Source: Betaproteobacteria bacterium
GTDB taxonomy: Bacteria > Verrucomicrobiota > Verrucomicrobiia > Methylacidiphilales > UBA1321
NCBI GenBank assembly: GCA_903970275.1
Contig: CAJCIA010000039.1
Span: 20,069-84,068, forward strand
Direction: 5' to 3'
DNA length: 64,000 nucleotides
Shown here: positions 39,334-49,008 of the stretch, in pieces
Numbering within the stretch: the stretch's first letter is position 1
Layout of the letters: each line of letters starts with the position of its first letter
Notes under the pieces: model-generated
What the model was told of the DNA's origin: nothing
Database searches by the model: none
What the model saw: the letters and a program-made list of their open reading frames with translations, nothing else
Translations under genes and position numbers: made by a program

Positions 39334-39652
39334 GATTTTCCCATTTCCGCACCCTGTGTGCCAATGAACGCGTTCACAAGTTTAAGTCGTTCGTAGCTGG
39401 CAAGATACGAATTACCATAGGTTTTTTGAAGGAGTTGATGCCCTGCAAAGGATTGCTTATTGCGACCTGCCGGTTTACGCAACTCGCATCTAATCACGCA
39501 ACACTCTGGCCTCGACACCAGCCTTTTGGTTGCTTTAATCGCCACTCAGACGTTTCATTAGCTCCGCTACCGTGACCTGTGAAACATTTCACGATCTTAC
39601 GCTTGCGTAATTGAGCGGTTTTCCAATAATACGCCTCCTCTTTTTCAGTCCC
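39334..39652. other. 319-base AT-richer region upstream of the atp operon
   Basis: The base composition is lower in GC than the flanks. It contains the candidate atp promoter and two 14-bp dyads. A 71-codon frame from GTG at 39545 to TGA at 39330 overlaps the start of the exported-protein gene (ATGA), but its product (MAIKATKRLVSRPECCVIRC) has no similarity I know and no clear start signal, so I do not call it a gene. Confidence 0.4.
39579..39630 (+). promoter_or_regulatory. Candidate atp promoter with two dyads
   Basis: TTGCGT (39603-39608) and AATAAT (39625-39630), 16 bases apart, match the sigma-70 consensus at 3 of 6 and 5 of 6 positions, placing a start site near 39637 and the atpB ATG about 16 bases later. 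Two perfect dyads lie on its upstream side: GTGAAA-CA-TTTCAC (39579-39592) and TTACGC-TT-GCGTAA (39597-39610), the second covering the -35 box. They look like operators; the factor is unknown. Confidence 0.45.
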
Positions 39653-40513
39653 ATGCGTCTTTTCGTCTTACCCTTCTTCGCGCAAGCAACCGACGTTGCG
39701 TCCAAAACGGAAGGCCTCACCAAGTACCCGGTTCCCCTCTTCTCGGTGGATGGCTTTCCCATCACCAACTCGATGATCTCGGAGATCATTGTCACCTGCA
39801 TCATCATCGCGGTCATCCAGATTTCCATGCGCTCGCCGAAGCTGGTGCCGAGCGGCATGCAGAATTTCGTCGAGTGGATCGTCGAGTCGATGAACAACTT
39901 TCTCGAGATGTTGCTCGGCCGGGCCACGGCGCGGCGCGGCTTCTGGTACTTCGCCGGGCTGCTGGTCTTCATCGTTCTGGGCAACCTGCTCGCCCTGGTG
40001 CCCGGCGTGGGCACGATCGGCTGGGGTCACGAGGTCGCCGGCCACTTCGAAGTCGACAAGCCGTTCTTCCGCGGCATGAATGCCAACGACAACCTGACGG
40101 CCGCTTATTCCGCGATCTTCTTCGTGATGTTCTTTTACTGGTGCGTCCGGGCGGCGGGCGTCCGCGGTTCGCTCTTCCACATCTTTGGCCCCAAGGTGCG
40201 CTTCAAGAACCTCGCCGCGGATTGGGTTTTCATCACCATCTTTTTTGTGGTGGGCTGGATCGAGGTTCTGACCATTCTGTTCGTCCGCCCAATTGCGTTC
40301 ACCTTCCGGCTTTACGGCAACATCTTCGGCGGCGAGTACCTGCTCGACTCCATCTATAAAATGGCGCCGAATTTCGCCTTCATCACGCTGGTCCCCTTTT
40401 ATTTCTACGAACTGCTCGTCGCCGTCGTGCAGGCCTTCGTTTTCTTCGTCCTCACCGCTGCGTTCACCGGGCTCATCACCAACGACTCCAACCACGCGGC
40501 GGCCGATCACTAA
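39653..40513 (+). CDS. atpB: ATP synthase subunit a
   Basis: The proton channel subunit of Fo. The 286-residue protein has about six helices. The essential arginine is in RPIAFTFRLYGNIFGGEYLL, and the last helix contains the conserved pattern ELLVAVVQAFVFFVLTAAFTGL. There is a hydrophilic loop of about 40 residues (WGHEVAGHFEVDKPFF) between helices 2 and 3. The ATG at 39653 is chosen because the candidate promoter lies just upstream of it; an in-frame TTG at 39611 would fall inside that promoter. No atpI precedes it. It is the first gene of the operon atpB-E-F-H-A-G-X-D-C. Confidence 0.95.
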   Translation: MRLFVLPFFAQATDVASKTEGLTKYPVPLFSVDGFPITNSMISEIIVTCIIIAVIQISMRSPKLVPSGMQNFVEWIVESMNNFLEMLLGRATARRGFWYFAGLLVFIVLGNLLALVPGVGTIGWGHEVAGHFEVDKPFFRGMNANDNLTAAYSAIFFVMFFYWCVRAAGVRGSLFHIFGPKVRFKNLAADWVFITIFFVVGWIEVLTILFVRPIAFTFRLYGNIFGGEYLLDSIYKMAPNFAFITLVPFYFYELLVAVVQAFVFFVLTAAFTGLITNDSNHAAADH

Positions 40514-40568
40514 CCCTTTTGGCCGGCACACTCGGCCGAAAATCAACCTCAACTCAAACAGACATCAT

Positions 40569-40796
40569 ATGGAACTCTTGGCACAGGCAGTGAATCTTTC
40601 GGGCAACATGTCGGCGATCGAAATCGGTCTGGCCGCGGGCGGCGCCGCCATCGGCATCGGCGCGGTGGGCGCGGGCGCATCGCAGGCCGTCGGGCGCAAC
40701 CCCGGCGCGGTCGGCATCATCCTTGCCATCTCGCTCACGATCATCGCCATCTCGGAAGGTACCTTCATCCTCACCGCCTTCGTTCTGGCCAAATAA
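40569..40796 (+). CDS. atpE: ATP synthase subunit c
   Basis: This 75-residue proteolipid forms the rotating ring. It has two hydrophobic helices joined by the polar loop GRNP (the RQP-type loop that contacts the gamma/epsilon stalk), a glycine-rich first helix (AAGGAAIGIGAVGAGAS) and the ion-binding glutamate in AISEGTFILTAFVLAK. The residues that normally coordinate sodium next to the glutamate are absent (Gly follows Glu), so proton use is more likely. The ATG at 40569 is preceded by ACATCAT, not by a Shine-Dalgarno. Confidence 0.95.
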   Translation: MELLAQAVNLSGNMSAIEIGLAAGGAAIGIGAVGAGASQAVGRNPGAVGIILAISLTIIAISEGTFILTAFVLAK

Positions 40797-40847
40797 GCAG
40801 GCGCCACTCCGCTCCGGGTTGAACCCGGAGCGCCGTCTTCCCCGACC

Positions 40848-41408
40848 ATGATCCTCACTCACCTCCCGTTCGCGGACCTGTCCGACATCGCGAACAATTT
40901 CAAGAATGTCGGTGAAACCACCGGTTTCACCCATCAGCAGTTCGTCGCCCAATGCATCGCGGTGACCGTGCTGTTTTTGGTGATGTACCAGTTCGCCTGG
41001 AAAAAGGTGCAGGTGATCCTCGACGAGCGCCGCCAGAAGATTGAGGAGTCGCTCGCCAACGCCGACAAGATCAAGTCGCAGCTGGCCGATGCCGAGGCAA
41101 CCCGGCTCGCCATTATTCAGGCGGCAAACGAAAAGGCCAACCAGCTCATCGCCGAGACGGAAAAGAGCGCCACGATCCTGACCGAGCAGCGCGCGAAGGA
41201 AGCCACCCGCCAGGCGGAGGACATCATCAAGAGCGCGCACGAGAGCGCCGTAATCGATCGCAACCGGCTGATGGACGAGCTCAAGGCTCACCTCGGCGAG
41301 CTGGTCATCCAGACGACGCAGAAGGTTACCGGCAAGGTCCTGACCAACGACGATCTTGCCCGGCTGAACACGGAAACCGTCCGCCAGATCGAGGCCGGCC
41401 GGAACTAA
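40848..41408 (+). CDS. atpF: ATP synthase subunit b
   Basis: The peripheral-stalk subunit of Fo. The 186-residue protein has one membrane helix (about residues 30-48, CIAVTVLFLVMYQFAW) followed by a long charged helical stretch with KKVQVILDERRQKIEESLANA and repeated ADAEATR-type heptads, as expected of the dimerising stalk. It lies in the conserved place between atpE and atpH. Confidence 0.95.
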   Translation: MILTHLPFADLSDIANNFKNVGETTGFTHQQFVAQCIAVTVLFLVMYQFAWKKVQVILDERRQKIEESLANADKIKSQLADAEATRLAIIQAANEKANQLIAETEKSATILTEQRAKEATRQAEDIIKSAHESAVIDRNRLMDELKAHLGELVIQTTQKVTGKVLTNDDLARLNTETVRQIEAGRN

Positions 41409-41413
41409 CCGTC

Positions 41414-41809
41414 ATGAAGATCGACCGTAACTCCCGCCAGCTGGCCAAGAAATATTTCCTGGCCTGCCGCGACGCCGATGGCTCGCTGAACGAGACGTCG
41501 GTACGGGAGATCGTGCAGCTCATCGTGGATCAGAAGCCGCGCAATTACCTGGCGATCCTCACCCATTTCCAGCGGCTCGTTGCCTTGGCCCTCGAGGAAA
41601 ACGCCGTGCGCGTGGAAAGCGCGGCGCCCCTGCCCGACCAGGGCGCCAGCGTCTTTGCTGATCTTGAGCAGCGCTATGGCAAGGCCTCGCGCGCGGTGTA
41701 CGAGGAAAACCCCGCCTTGCTGGGCGGCCTGCGCATCCGGCGCGGCAACAATATTTGGGACGGCTCGGTCAGCGGACGCCTGTCCCGGCTGAAGCAGGCC
41801 CTTTCGTAA
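41414..41809 (+). CDS. atpH: ATP synthase delta subunit, short form
   Basis: The subunit joins the peripheral stalk to the top of F1. The 131-residue protein is about 45 residues shorter than the usual 175-180. The C-terminal part is typical (NPALLGGLRIRRGNNIWDGS and VSGRLSRLKQAL), and LAILTHFQRLVALALEENAVRVESAAPL matches the middle block, so the missing part is in the N-terminal helical bundle. The product should still bind subunit b. The gene starts 5 bases after atpF. Confidence 0.9.
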   Translation: MKIDRNSRQLAKKYFLACRDADGSLNETSVREIVQLIVDQKPRNYLAILTHFQRLVALALEENAVRVESAAPLPDQGASVFADLEQRYGKASRAVYEENPALLGGLRIRRGNNIWDGSVSGRLSRLKQALS

Positions 41810-41816
41810 AGGGAAA

Positions 41817-41900
41817 GTGGAAAGTAAAAAGGTAGAAAGACCGATTTCTTCTCTACATCCTGTATCCGCTTTCCAACTTCTGCCTTTTAACTTTTAACTT
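41817..41900. repeat. AT-rich imperfect inverted repeat between atpH and atpA
   Basis: A purine-rich arm (GTGGAAAGTAAAAAGGTAGAAAG, in pieces from 41817) faces a pyrimidine-rich arm (CTTTCCAACTTCTGCC then TTTTAACTTTTAACTT to 41900); parts such as AAAGTAAAAAGG are complementary. The atpA start lies 16 bases further on, after a C/T-rich stretch. A similar element follows atpA. Confidence 0.5.
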
Positions 41901-41916
41901 ACCTCCTCCCCTCCTC

Positions 41917-43452
41917 ATGAGCACCCTCCTCGAAGAAATCAAAGCCCAAATCGTTTCGCTAAAGACCGACGTCGCGCAGAGCAATGTTGGCACCGTGCGT
42001 GAAATCTCCGACGGCGTCGCCAAGATCGAAGGCCTCTCGGACGCCGCGCTGAACGAGATGCTCGACTTCGGCCACGGCACCATCGGCATCGCCCTCAACC
42101 TCGAGGAAACCGAGGTGGGCGCGATCATCATCGGTGACTTCTCCCACCTTAAGGAAGGCGACGAGGTCCGCACCACCGGCAAGCTGCTGCAGGTGCCTGT
42201 GGGCAAGGCGCTGCTCGGCCGCGTGGTCGACGCACTCGGCCGGCCGATTGACGGCAAGGGCGAGATCAAGGCGGAGACCAATTATCCGGTGGAGAAACTC
42301 GCCCCCGGCATCGTGGCGCGTAAATCGGTCAGCCAGCCGATCTCCACCGGCATCACCGCCATCGACGCGATGATTCCCATCGGCCGCGGTCAGCGCGAGC
42401 TGATTATCGGCGACCGCGCCACGGGCAAGACGACGATCGCGATCGACGCGATCATCAACCAGGCGCGCATCAACCGGGACAACGAGGGCAAGGAAGGTTT
42501 CCGCCCGCTTTATTGTATCTACGTCGCCGTCGGGCAGAAGAACGCCAACGTGGCGCGCGTGGTTGACACGCTCAACCATACCGGCGCGATGCCCTATACC
42601 ATCGTCGTCTCCGCCACGGCGTCCGATTCCGCCACCAGCCAGTACCTCGCGCCGTTTGCCGGCTGCGCCATGGGCGAATGGTTCATGGATAACGGCATGG
42701 ATGCGCTCATCATCTACGACGATCTTTCCAAGCACGCCGTGGCCTACCGCCAGATTTCGCTCGTACTCAAGCGCCCTTCCGGCCGCGAGGCGTACCCCGG
42801 CGACGTGTTCTACCTGCACAGCCGGCTGCTCGAGCGCGCCGCGCGCCTGGGCGAGAAGTACGGCAACGGCTCGCTTACCGCACTGCCGATCATCGAGACG
42901 CAGGCGGGCGACGTCTCGGCCTACATCCCGACCAACGTCATTTCCATCACCGACGGCCAGATCTACCTGGAAACCGACTTGTTTTATCAGGGCATTCGCC
43001 CGGCCATTTCAGTTGGTCTTTCCGTCTCGCGCGTCGGTAGCGCCGCGCAGATCAAGGCAATGAAGCAGGTGGCTGGCAAGATCAAGGGCGACCTGGCCCA
43101 GTACCGCGAACTGGCGGCCTTCGCCCAGTTCGGCTCGGACCTCGATCCGAAGACCCAGGCCAAGCTCGGCCGCGGTGCGCGCGTGGTGGAAATCTTCAAC
43201 CAGAAGAACTACCACCCGATCCCGGTCGAGGTGCAGGTAGCGACTCTGTGGGCCGTGCAGAACAACTTCTTCGACAACGTGCCGGTGGAGAAGGTAAAGG
43301 ATTTCCAGAACAAGTTGGTCGACTTCCTCACCACGCGTCAGGACGCTTTGCTGGGCATGATCCGCAACAAGGGTGCGATCGACGACGCCCTCGCCGCCCA
43401 ACTCAAGTCGGCCATCGGAGGCTTCGCCGAGACTTACGCTCCGACCAAGTAA
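41917..43452 (+). CDS. atpA: ATP synthase subunit alpha
   Basis: Non-catalytic nucleotide-binding subunit of F1. The 511-residue protein has the Walker [14 protein letters not shown] (with Ala instead of the usual Gln of GDRQTGKT), Walker [13 protein letters not shown], the alpha signature [17 protein letters not shown] and a C-terminal helical domain ending [16 protein letters not shown]. Length is typical. It is preceded by CCTCCCCTCCTC rather than a Shine-Dalgarno sequence. Confidence 0.98.
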   Translation: MSTLLEEIKAQIVSLKTDVAQSNVGTVREISDGVAKIEGLSDAALNEMLDFGHGTIGIALNLEETEVGAIIIGDFSHLKEGDEVRTTGKLLQVPVGKALLGRVVDALGRPIDGKGEIKAETNYPVEKLAPGIVARKSVSQPISTGITAIDAMIPIGRGQRELIIGDRATGKTTIAIDAIINQARINRDNEGKEGFRPLYCIYVAVGQKNANVARVVDTLNHTGAMPYTIVVSATASDSATSQYLAPFAGCAMGEWFMDNGMDALIIYDDLSKHAVAYRQISLVLKRPSGREAYPGDVFYLHSRLLERAARLGEKYGNGSLTALPIIETQAGDVSAYIPTNVISITDGQIYLETDLFYQGIRPAISVGLSVSRVGSAAQIKAMKQVAGKIKGDLAQYRELAAFAQFGSDLDPKTQAKLGRGARVVEIFNQKNYHPIPVEVQVATLWAVQNNFFDNVPVEKVKDFQNKLVDFLTTRQDALLGMIRNKGAIDDALAAQLKSAIGGFAETYAPTK

Positions 43453-43540
43453 AAAGTAGAAAGTTACAGGTACCAAGTAAGCAGCTTCTTAGAGGTAAGT
43501 TTGTATCGTTTCCCCTTTTGACTTTTTACTTTTTACTTCG
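43447..43540. repeat. AT-rich inverted repeat between atpA and atpG
   Basis: AAGTAAAAAGTAGAAAGT (43447-43464) and its near complement ACTTTTTACTTTTTACTT (43521-43538) match in about 17 of 18 positions and would form a long hairpin with a 56-base loop. The TAA stop of atpA lies in the left arm. It is a better-preserved relative of the repeat before atpA. Confidence 0.65.
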
Positions 43541-43545
43541 TTCCC

Positions 43546-44466
43546 ATGCCCAATCTTCGTGACATCCGCCGACGCATCAAGTCGGTCAAGAACACCTCGC
43601 AGATCACCAAGGCCATGCAGATGGTCGCGGCGACCAAGATGCGGCGCGCCCAGCAGATCGCGCTGGCACTGCGCCCCTACGCCGACCGTCTCGACGAGAT
43701 GGCGGCTCATTTGTACGAGAACATTGGGCCGAATGAGGTCAGCCATCCCCTGCTGCAAAAGCGCCGGGGCACAAGCGGCAAAACCGCCGTGGTCGTTCTG
43801 ACGTCGGAGAAGGGCCTCTGCGGGCCGCTCAACACCAATCTTCTGCGCGACGTGCTGCGCAACGACTCGCCCGACAAAGCCTACATCAGCGTGGGCCGCA
43901 AGGGCCGCCAGACGCTCGCGCGGCTGAAGAAGAACCTGCTGGCCGATTTCCAGCTAAAGGATTCGCCCACGTTCGCGGAAAGCAAGGCGATCAGCCGCTA
44001 CCTGCTCTCCGAGTTTGCAAAAGGCACGTTCGACGCGGTGGAGATTTACTACAATCGGTTCGTCAACACGCTTTCCCAAGTACCGACCCGCCTGCCGCTC
44101 GTGCCCATCGGCGCAGAGGTGCTGGCCTCCGCCAAGATGATGGGCGAGGCGCATCATGCCGCGCGCCGCGGCCAACCCGTCGCCGAGGGCAGGCCGCCCG
44201 GCTCGACCTTGACCTACAACTTTGAGCCGGACGCGCCGGAACTGCTCGGCAAGCTCCTGCCCTATTACGTTCACCTGCTGGTCTACAACAAGATCCTCGA
44301 GTCGCGCGCCTCGGAACACAGCGCCCGCATGGTCGCGATGAAGGCGGCCACGGACAACGCCAAGCAGTTGGTCAAGGACCTGACGCTCGAATATAACAAG
44401 GCGCGGCAGGCCGGCATCACCAACGAGATTCTCGAGATCTCGTCCGCCGCGGCGATGATGAACTAG
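43546..44466 (+). CDS. atpG: ATP synthase subunit gamma
   Basis: The central stalk subunit that rotates inside F1. The 306-residue protein begins MPNLRDIRRRIKSVKNTSQI with the conserved coiled-coil helix, then TKAMQMVAATKMRRAQ, the middle block LTSEKGLCGPLNTNL, and the C-terminal helix with HSARMVAMKAATDNAKQLV and NKARQAGITNEILEI, all typical. It is followed 17 bases later by an exported-protein gene that interrupts the usual atpG-atpD neighbourhood. Confidence 0.97.
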   Translation: MPNLRDIRRRIKSVKNTSQITKAMQMVAATKMRRAQQIALALRPYADRLDEMAAHLYENIGPNEVSHPLLQKRRGTSGKTAVVVLTSEKGLCGPLNTNLLRDVLRNDSPDKAYISVGRKGRQTLARLKKNLLADFQLKDSPTFAESKAISRYLLSEFAKGTFDAVEIYYNRFVNTLSQVPTRLPLVPIGAEVLASAKMMGEAHHAARRGQPVAEGRPPGSTLTYNFEPDAPELLGKLLPYYVHLLVYNKILESRASEHSARMVAMKAATDNAKQLVKDLTLEYNKARQAGITNEILEISSAAAMMN

Positions 44467-44483
44467 CCTCTCGCGCTCGTGCC

Positions 44484-44981
44484 ATGAAGTTCCCCTTTCT
44501 CCTCGTCGCCTCGGTGCTTCTCGCCGTGCCGACCCTCGCGCGCGCGGATGCCAACCCGAGCTACGAGCGCGACGCCAAGCCGATCCTCGAATCGCAGCCT
44601 GGCCTCGTGCAGTACATCCACGCGCATTTCGTGGTCAAGGAAACGGGCGTCGCCCGCGTGCCGGGAACGCCCGGGCAACCGCCGCAGCCGCCCTTTATTT
44701 TCAGCGCGCGGCCCCGCGGAGCTTCTGGCGCTTACTATCTCCGCCTGCTCATCCAGCCGGGTCCGGCGGGCCATGTGCTCAAGGTCGCCGACATCCGCCG
44801 CCTGCCACCCGGCGCGCCGGAAGTTGCGCCCGCCTCGCCGCAGGAGTCCACTGTGGCCGCACCTGCTCCGTCGTCTGTTCCGCACATCGTCGGTTCATCC
44901 GCGCCGGCGGCCTCCAGCGCAGCGACCGACTCTTCCATTCAACCCAGCGCCGATACTCCCTCTGGCCCAATTCACGACTAA
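44484..44981 (+). CDS. Exported protein of unknown function inside the atp operon
   Basis: The 165-residue product has a signal peptide (MKFPFLLVASVLLAVPTLARA-DAN). The mature part has a folded-looking stretch (YERDAKPILESQPGLVQYIHAHF, then IFSARPRGASGAYYLRLLIQP) and a tail of about 55 residues rich in Ala, Pro and Ser. There is no cysteine or membrane helix. It starts 17 bases after atpG and ends 30 bases before atpD on the same strand, with no promoter or terminator seen, so it should be cotranscribed with the ATP synthase. I do not recognise the family. Confidence 0.75.
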   Translation: MKFPFLLVASVLLAVPTLARADANPSYERDAKPILESQPGLVQYIHAHFVVKETGVARVPGTPGQPPQPPFIFSARPRGASGAYYLRLLIQPGPAGHVLKVADIRRLPPGAPEVAPASPQESTVAAPAPSSVPHIVGSSAPAASSAATDSSIQPSADTPSGPIHD

Positions 44982-46442
<1,461 letters not shown>

Positions 46443-46454
46443 TTCTTCCCGGCC

Positions 46455-46865
46455 ATGGCCACGCTCAAGCTCCAGATTCTTACGCCCGAGGCGAAGGTCT
46501 ACGAGGACGACGTCAACTTCGTCCAGCTTCCGGGCTCGGAGGGCGACATGGGCGTCTATCCGCAGCACGAGACGCTCATCACCGAGCTGGTGGCGGGCGA
46601 GCTTCACATCCAGAAGGATGGACACACGACCGTGATGGCCATCGGCGAAGGCTTCGCGGAAATCACCGCGACCAGGATCGGCATCATCACCGACGGCGCG
46701 GTGAACGAGAAGGAAATCGACGAGCAGGTGGCCGAGGCCGCGGTCAAGCGCGCCGAGGAACTGCTGCGCACGAGCACCCTGCAGGGCGACGAACTGGAGG
46801 CCACACAGGCCTCTCTCGCACGCTCCCTTGCGCAGCTCAATCTCAAGCGCCGCCGGCGCGGCTAA
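46455..46865 (+). CDS. atpC: ATP synthase subunit epsilon
   Basis: The stalk-tip subunit that regulates ATP hydrolysis. The 136-residue protein starts MATLKLQILTPEAKVYEDDV, has the beta-sandwich end EIDEQVAEAAVKRAEELL and the C-terminal helical hairpin ending SLARSLAQLNLKRRRRG. The domain order and length are standard. It is the last atp gene; the next gene (UPF0145 protein) starts 20 bases later. Confidence 0.96.
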   Translation: MATLKLQILTPEAKVYEDDVNFVQLPGSEGDMGVYPQHETLITELVAGELHIQKDGHTTVMAIGEGFAEITATRIGIITDGAVNEKEIDEQVAEAAVKRAEELLRTSTLQGDELEATQASLARSLAQLNLKRRRRG

Positions 46866-46885
46866 TCAAGATCGCGCGGCTGGTT

Positions 46886-47233
46886 ATGGATCATCGTTTC
46901 ATCACCACCGCGCTGGAGCTGCCCGGTTACCAGATCACCGGCACGCTGGGGCTGGTGCGCGGGATCGTGGTGCGTTCCCGTTCCGCGGTGGGGAATTTCG
47001 GCGCGTCGATCCAGTCCATCTTCGGCGGGAACATCACCATCCTGACCGACCTGTGCGAGCAGACCCGCAGCGAAGCCTATGACCAGATGGCGGAACACGC
47101 GGCGTCGCTCGGCGCCAACGGCATCATCGCCGTGCGCTACGACGCCACGGAGCTCATGCCCGGCATCACCGAGGTGCTCTGTTATGGCACCGCCGTGGTC
47201 GTCGCGAACCTGCCCGTTCCGCCGCGCCCCTGA
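46886..47233 (+). CDS. YbjQ/UPF0145 family protein
   Basis: The 115-residue protein matches the YbjQ fold: GYQITGTLGLVRGIVVRSRSA at the start, then the central AYDQMAEHAASLGANGIIAVRYDA and GITEVLCYGTAVVV. Members form a pentameric ring of unknown function; a metal-binding role has been proposed but not shown. It may be read through from atpC, since only 20 bases separate them. It is convergent with the truncated kdpD, stops 9 bases apart. Confidence 0.9.
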   Translation: MDHRFITTALELPGYQITGTLGLVRGIVVRSRSAVGNFGASIQSIFGGNITILTDLCEQTRSEAYDQMAEHAASLGANGIIAVRYDATELMPGITEVLCYGTAVVVANLPVPPRP

Positions 47234-47242
47234 TTCCTCGCC

Positions 47243-48394
47243 TCACGAAAGGATGATATCGACGCCGCTTAGGTGGACGCCGAGCCGATCGACCAGCGAG
47301 GGGGAGAAGCGCCGCCAGCCCTTCCGCGGTTTCGATTTTCCCATCACCACCTGCGTGACGCCGTAGTCGCGGGCGAAGGAACTGAGCGCGGTGGCAATGT
47401 CGTTGCTCTTGAGAATGAGCACGGTGCCGCCCATCTTCTGCGCGATCTCTAGCGTGTCGGTGAGGCGCCGGTGCGTTTCCGCCAGGATCTTGTCGGGCGC
47501 CTCGCGATCGGTCCGCACATAGACGACGTACCAGTCCGCATTGAGTTGGCTGGCCAGCCGCGCGGTCTTGCGCAGCAGGGTTTCGGGGTGCGGGCCCTGG
47601 CTACTGATGGCGACCATCACCTTGGACATCGAGCTGGGCTTATTGCTGTCGGGCTTGAGCAGGCGCTGGCGCCGATCGAGAAAATTGGCCACCTCGCTGA
47701 AGGTGATTTCCCGCAGCCGGGTCAGGTTCGATTCCGTGAAAAAGTTCCCCATCGCGCGCTCCACGCGGTCGAGCGAATAGATTTTTCCGGCCTTGAGCCG
47801 CTCGATCAAATCCTCCGCCGGCAAATCGATGTTGATGATCTGGTCGGCCTGCGCCACGACCGAGTCGGGAATCCGCTCCTTCACCTTGATCCCCGTCGCG
47901 ACCTCGATCACGTTGTAGAGCGATTCCAGGTGCTGCACGTTCAGCGTGGTGATGACGCTGATGCCGGCTTCGAGCAGTGCGGCGACATCCTCATAACGCT
48001 TCTGGTTCTTGCTGCCGGGCGAGTTGGTGTGCGCGAACTCGTCGACCAGCGCGACCGTCGGTTTACGCGCCAGCACCGCCTCCAGGTCCATCTCGCGAAT
48101 CTCGATGCCATGATAAAGCGCCACCCGCGGCGGCACAATTTCGAGTTGATCGATTTGCGCCGTGGTGTCCGGCCGTTCGTGCGGCTCGACATAGCCGATG
48201 ACGACATCGATGCCGCGTCGCCGCAGCCGGTTGCCTTCGGCGAGCATGGAGTAGGTCTTGCCGACGCCGGCCGAGGAACCGAGATAGACCTTCAGCTTCC
48301 CGCGCGCCTGGCGCTGGATGAGGTGAAGAAAGTCCTCGGGCGACTGGCGCGCTCCGGCCGGCGGCTCCTTCTCCATGAGGTCTACATAGGTCAT
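47243..48394 (-). CDS. kdpD: Truncated KdpD: N-terminal sensor and USP domains, no kinase
   Basis: The 383-residue protein contains the KdpD-specific N-terminal domain with Walker A LGSSAGVGKTYSML (about residues 38-51), VALVDEFAHTNSPGS and the block ITTLNVQHLESLYNVIE, then the USP-type domain (about 255-380) with VMVAISSQGPHPETL and VVMGKSKPRKGWRRF. It ends there: the four membrane helices, the GAF-like domain and the HisKA/HATPase kinase of full KdpD (about 900 residues) are all missing. It is the last gene of the kdp operon, 24 bases after kdpC. USP domains in other KdpD proteins bind cyclic di-AMP. It must act as a separate sensor module. Confidence 0.93.
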   Translation of the reverse strand: MTYVDLMEKEPPAGARQSPEDFLHLIQRQARGKLKVYLGSSAGVGKTYSMLAEGNRLRRRGIDVVIGYVEPHERPDTTAQIDQLEIVPPRVALYHGIEIREMDLEAVLARKPTVALVDEFAHTNSPGSKNQKRYEDVAALLEAGISVITTLNVQHLESLYNVIEVATGIKVKERIPDSVVAQADQIINIDLPAEDLIERLKAGKIYSLDRVERAMGNFFTESNLTRLREITFSEVANFLDRRQRLLKPDSNKPSSMSKVMVAISSQGPHPETLLRKTARLASQLNADWYVVYVRTDREAPDKILAETHRRLTDTLEIAQKMGGTVLILKSNDIATALSSFARDYGVTQVVMGKSKPRKGWRRFSPSLVDRLGVHLSGVDIILS

Positions 48395-48418
48395 TTCGAA
48401 GGCGGCGACGAGCCCGGT

Positions 48419-49003
48419 CTATTTGTACGTGCCGTCGAGCGTTAGGTTCAGTTTTACGATATTGACGCCGGGATCGCCGAGGATGCCGAAGTCGCGGCCA
48501 TCGGTGCAGCGCGCCACGATCTTCTTCAGGTCCGCCTCATTCATGCTGCGCGCCGCCGCCACCCGCGGCACCTGCAAGAGCGCGTTCTTGATGCTGATAT
48601 GCGGATCAAGGCCGCTGCCCGACGCCATCACCGCGTCAGCGGGGACGAGTTGCGTGTCGGAAAGATGATTGGCCTTCCGGTAATCGGCTACACGCTGCTT
48701 CACGGCATCGTGCAGCGCCTGCGAGGTCGCGCCGTAGTTGCTGCCGCCGGAGCTGGTCGAGTCATATCCTGTGCCGGCTGCCGAGGGACGCGGTGCAAAA
48801 TATTTGTCCGCGGTGAAAGCCTGGCCGAGCAGCGTGGATGCAATCGGCTTGCCGTCGGCACCCAGAACGAGGCTGCCGTTGGCCTGATGAGGGAAGAACA
48901 ACTGGCCCGCGCCCAGCACGACAAGCGGATACAACCCGCAGCAGATGACCAGCAGGATGAGGGTGACGACAGCGCTGATGCGCACTTCTTTGATAATGCT
49001 CAT
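48419..49003 (-). CDS. kdpC: Potassium-transporting ATPase subunit C
   Basis: The small subunit of the KdpFABC potassium pump has one membrane helix (about residues 10-33) and a periplasmic domain. The 194-residue protein carries SLVLGADGKPIASTLLGQAF, YFAPRPSAAGTGYDSTSSGG and the conserved VTASGSG/DPHIS-type block seen here as VMASGSGLDPHISIKNALLQVPRVA. Length and motifs are typical. It follows kdpB after 5 bases. Confidence 0.96.
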   Translation of the reverse strand: MSIIKEVRISAVVTLILLVICCGLYPLVVLGAGQLFFPHQANGSLVLGADGKPIASTLLGQAFTADKYFAPRPSAAGTGYDSTSSGGSNYGATSQALHDAVKQRVADYRKANHLSDTQLVPADAVMASGSGLDPHISIKNALLQVPRVAAARSMNEADLKKIVARCTDGRDFGILGDPGVNIVKLNLTLDGTYK

Positions 49004-49008
49004 GGGAG

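Noticed and set aside
39330..39545. 71-codon minus-strand frame before the exported low-complexity protein
   Set aside because: The ATGA overlap with the next start is suggestive, but the frame begins at GTG, shows no similarity and lies in an AT-rich regulatory region.
47243..48394. Truncated kdpD considered as a pseudogene
   Set aside because: The frame ends cleanly after the USP domain, both domains keep their motifs, and a separate kinase and regulator are encoded in the same locus, so the short form looks functional.
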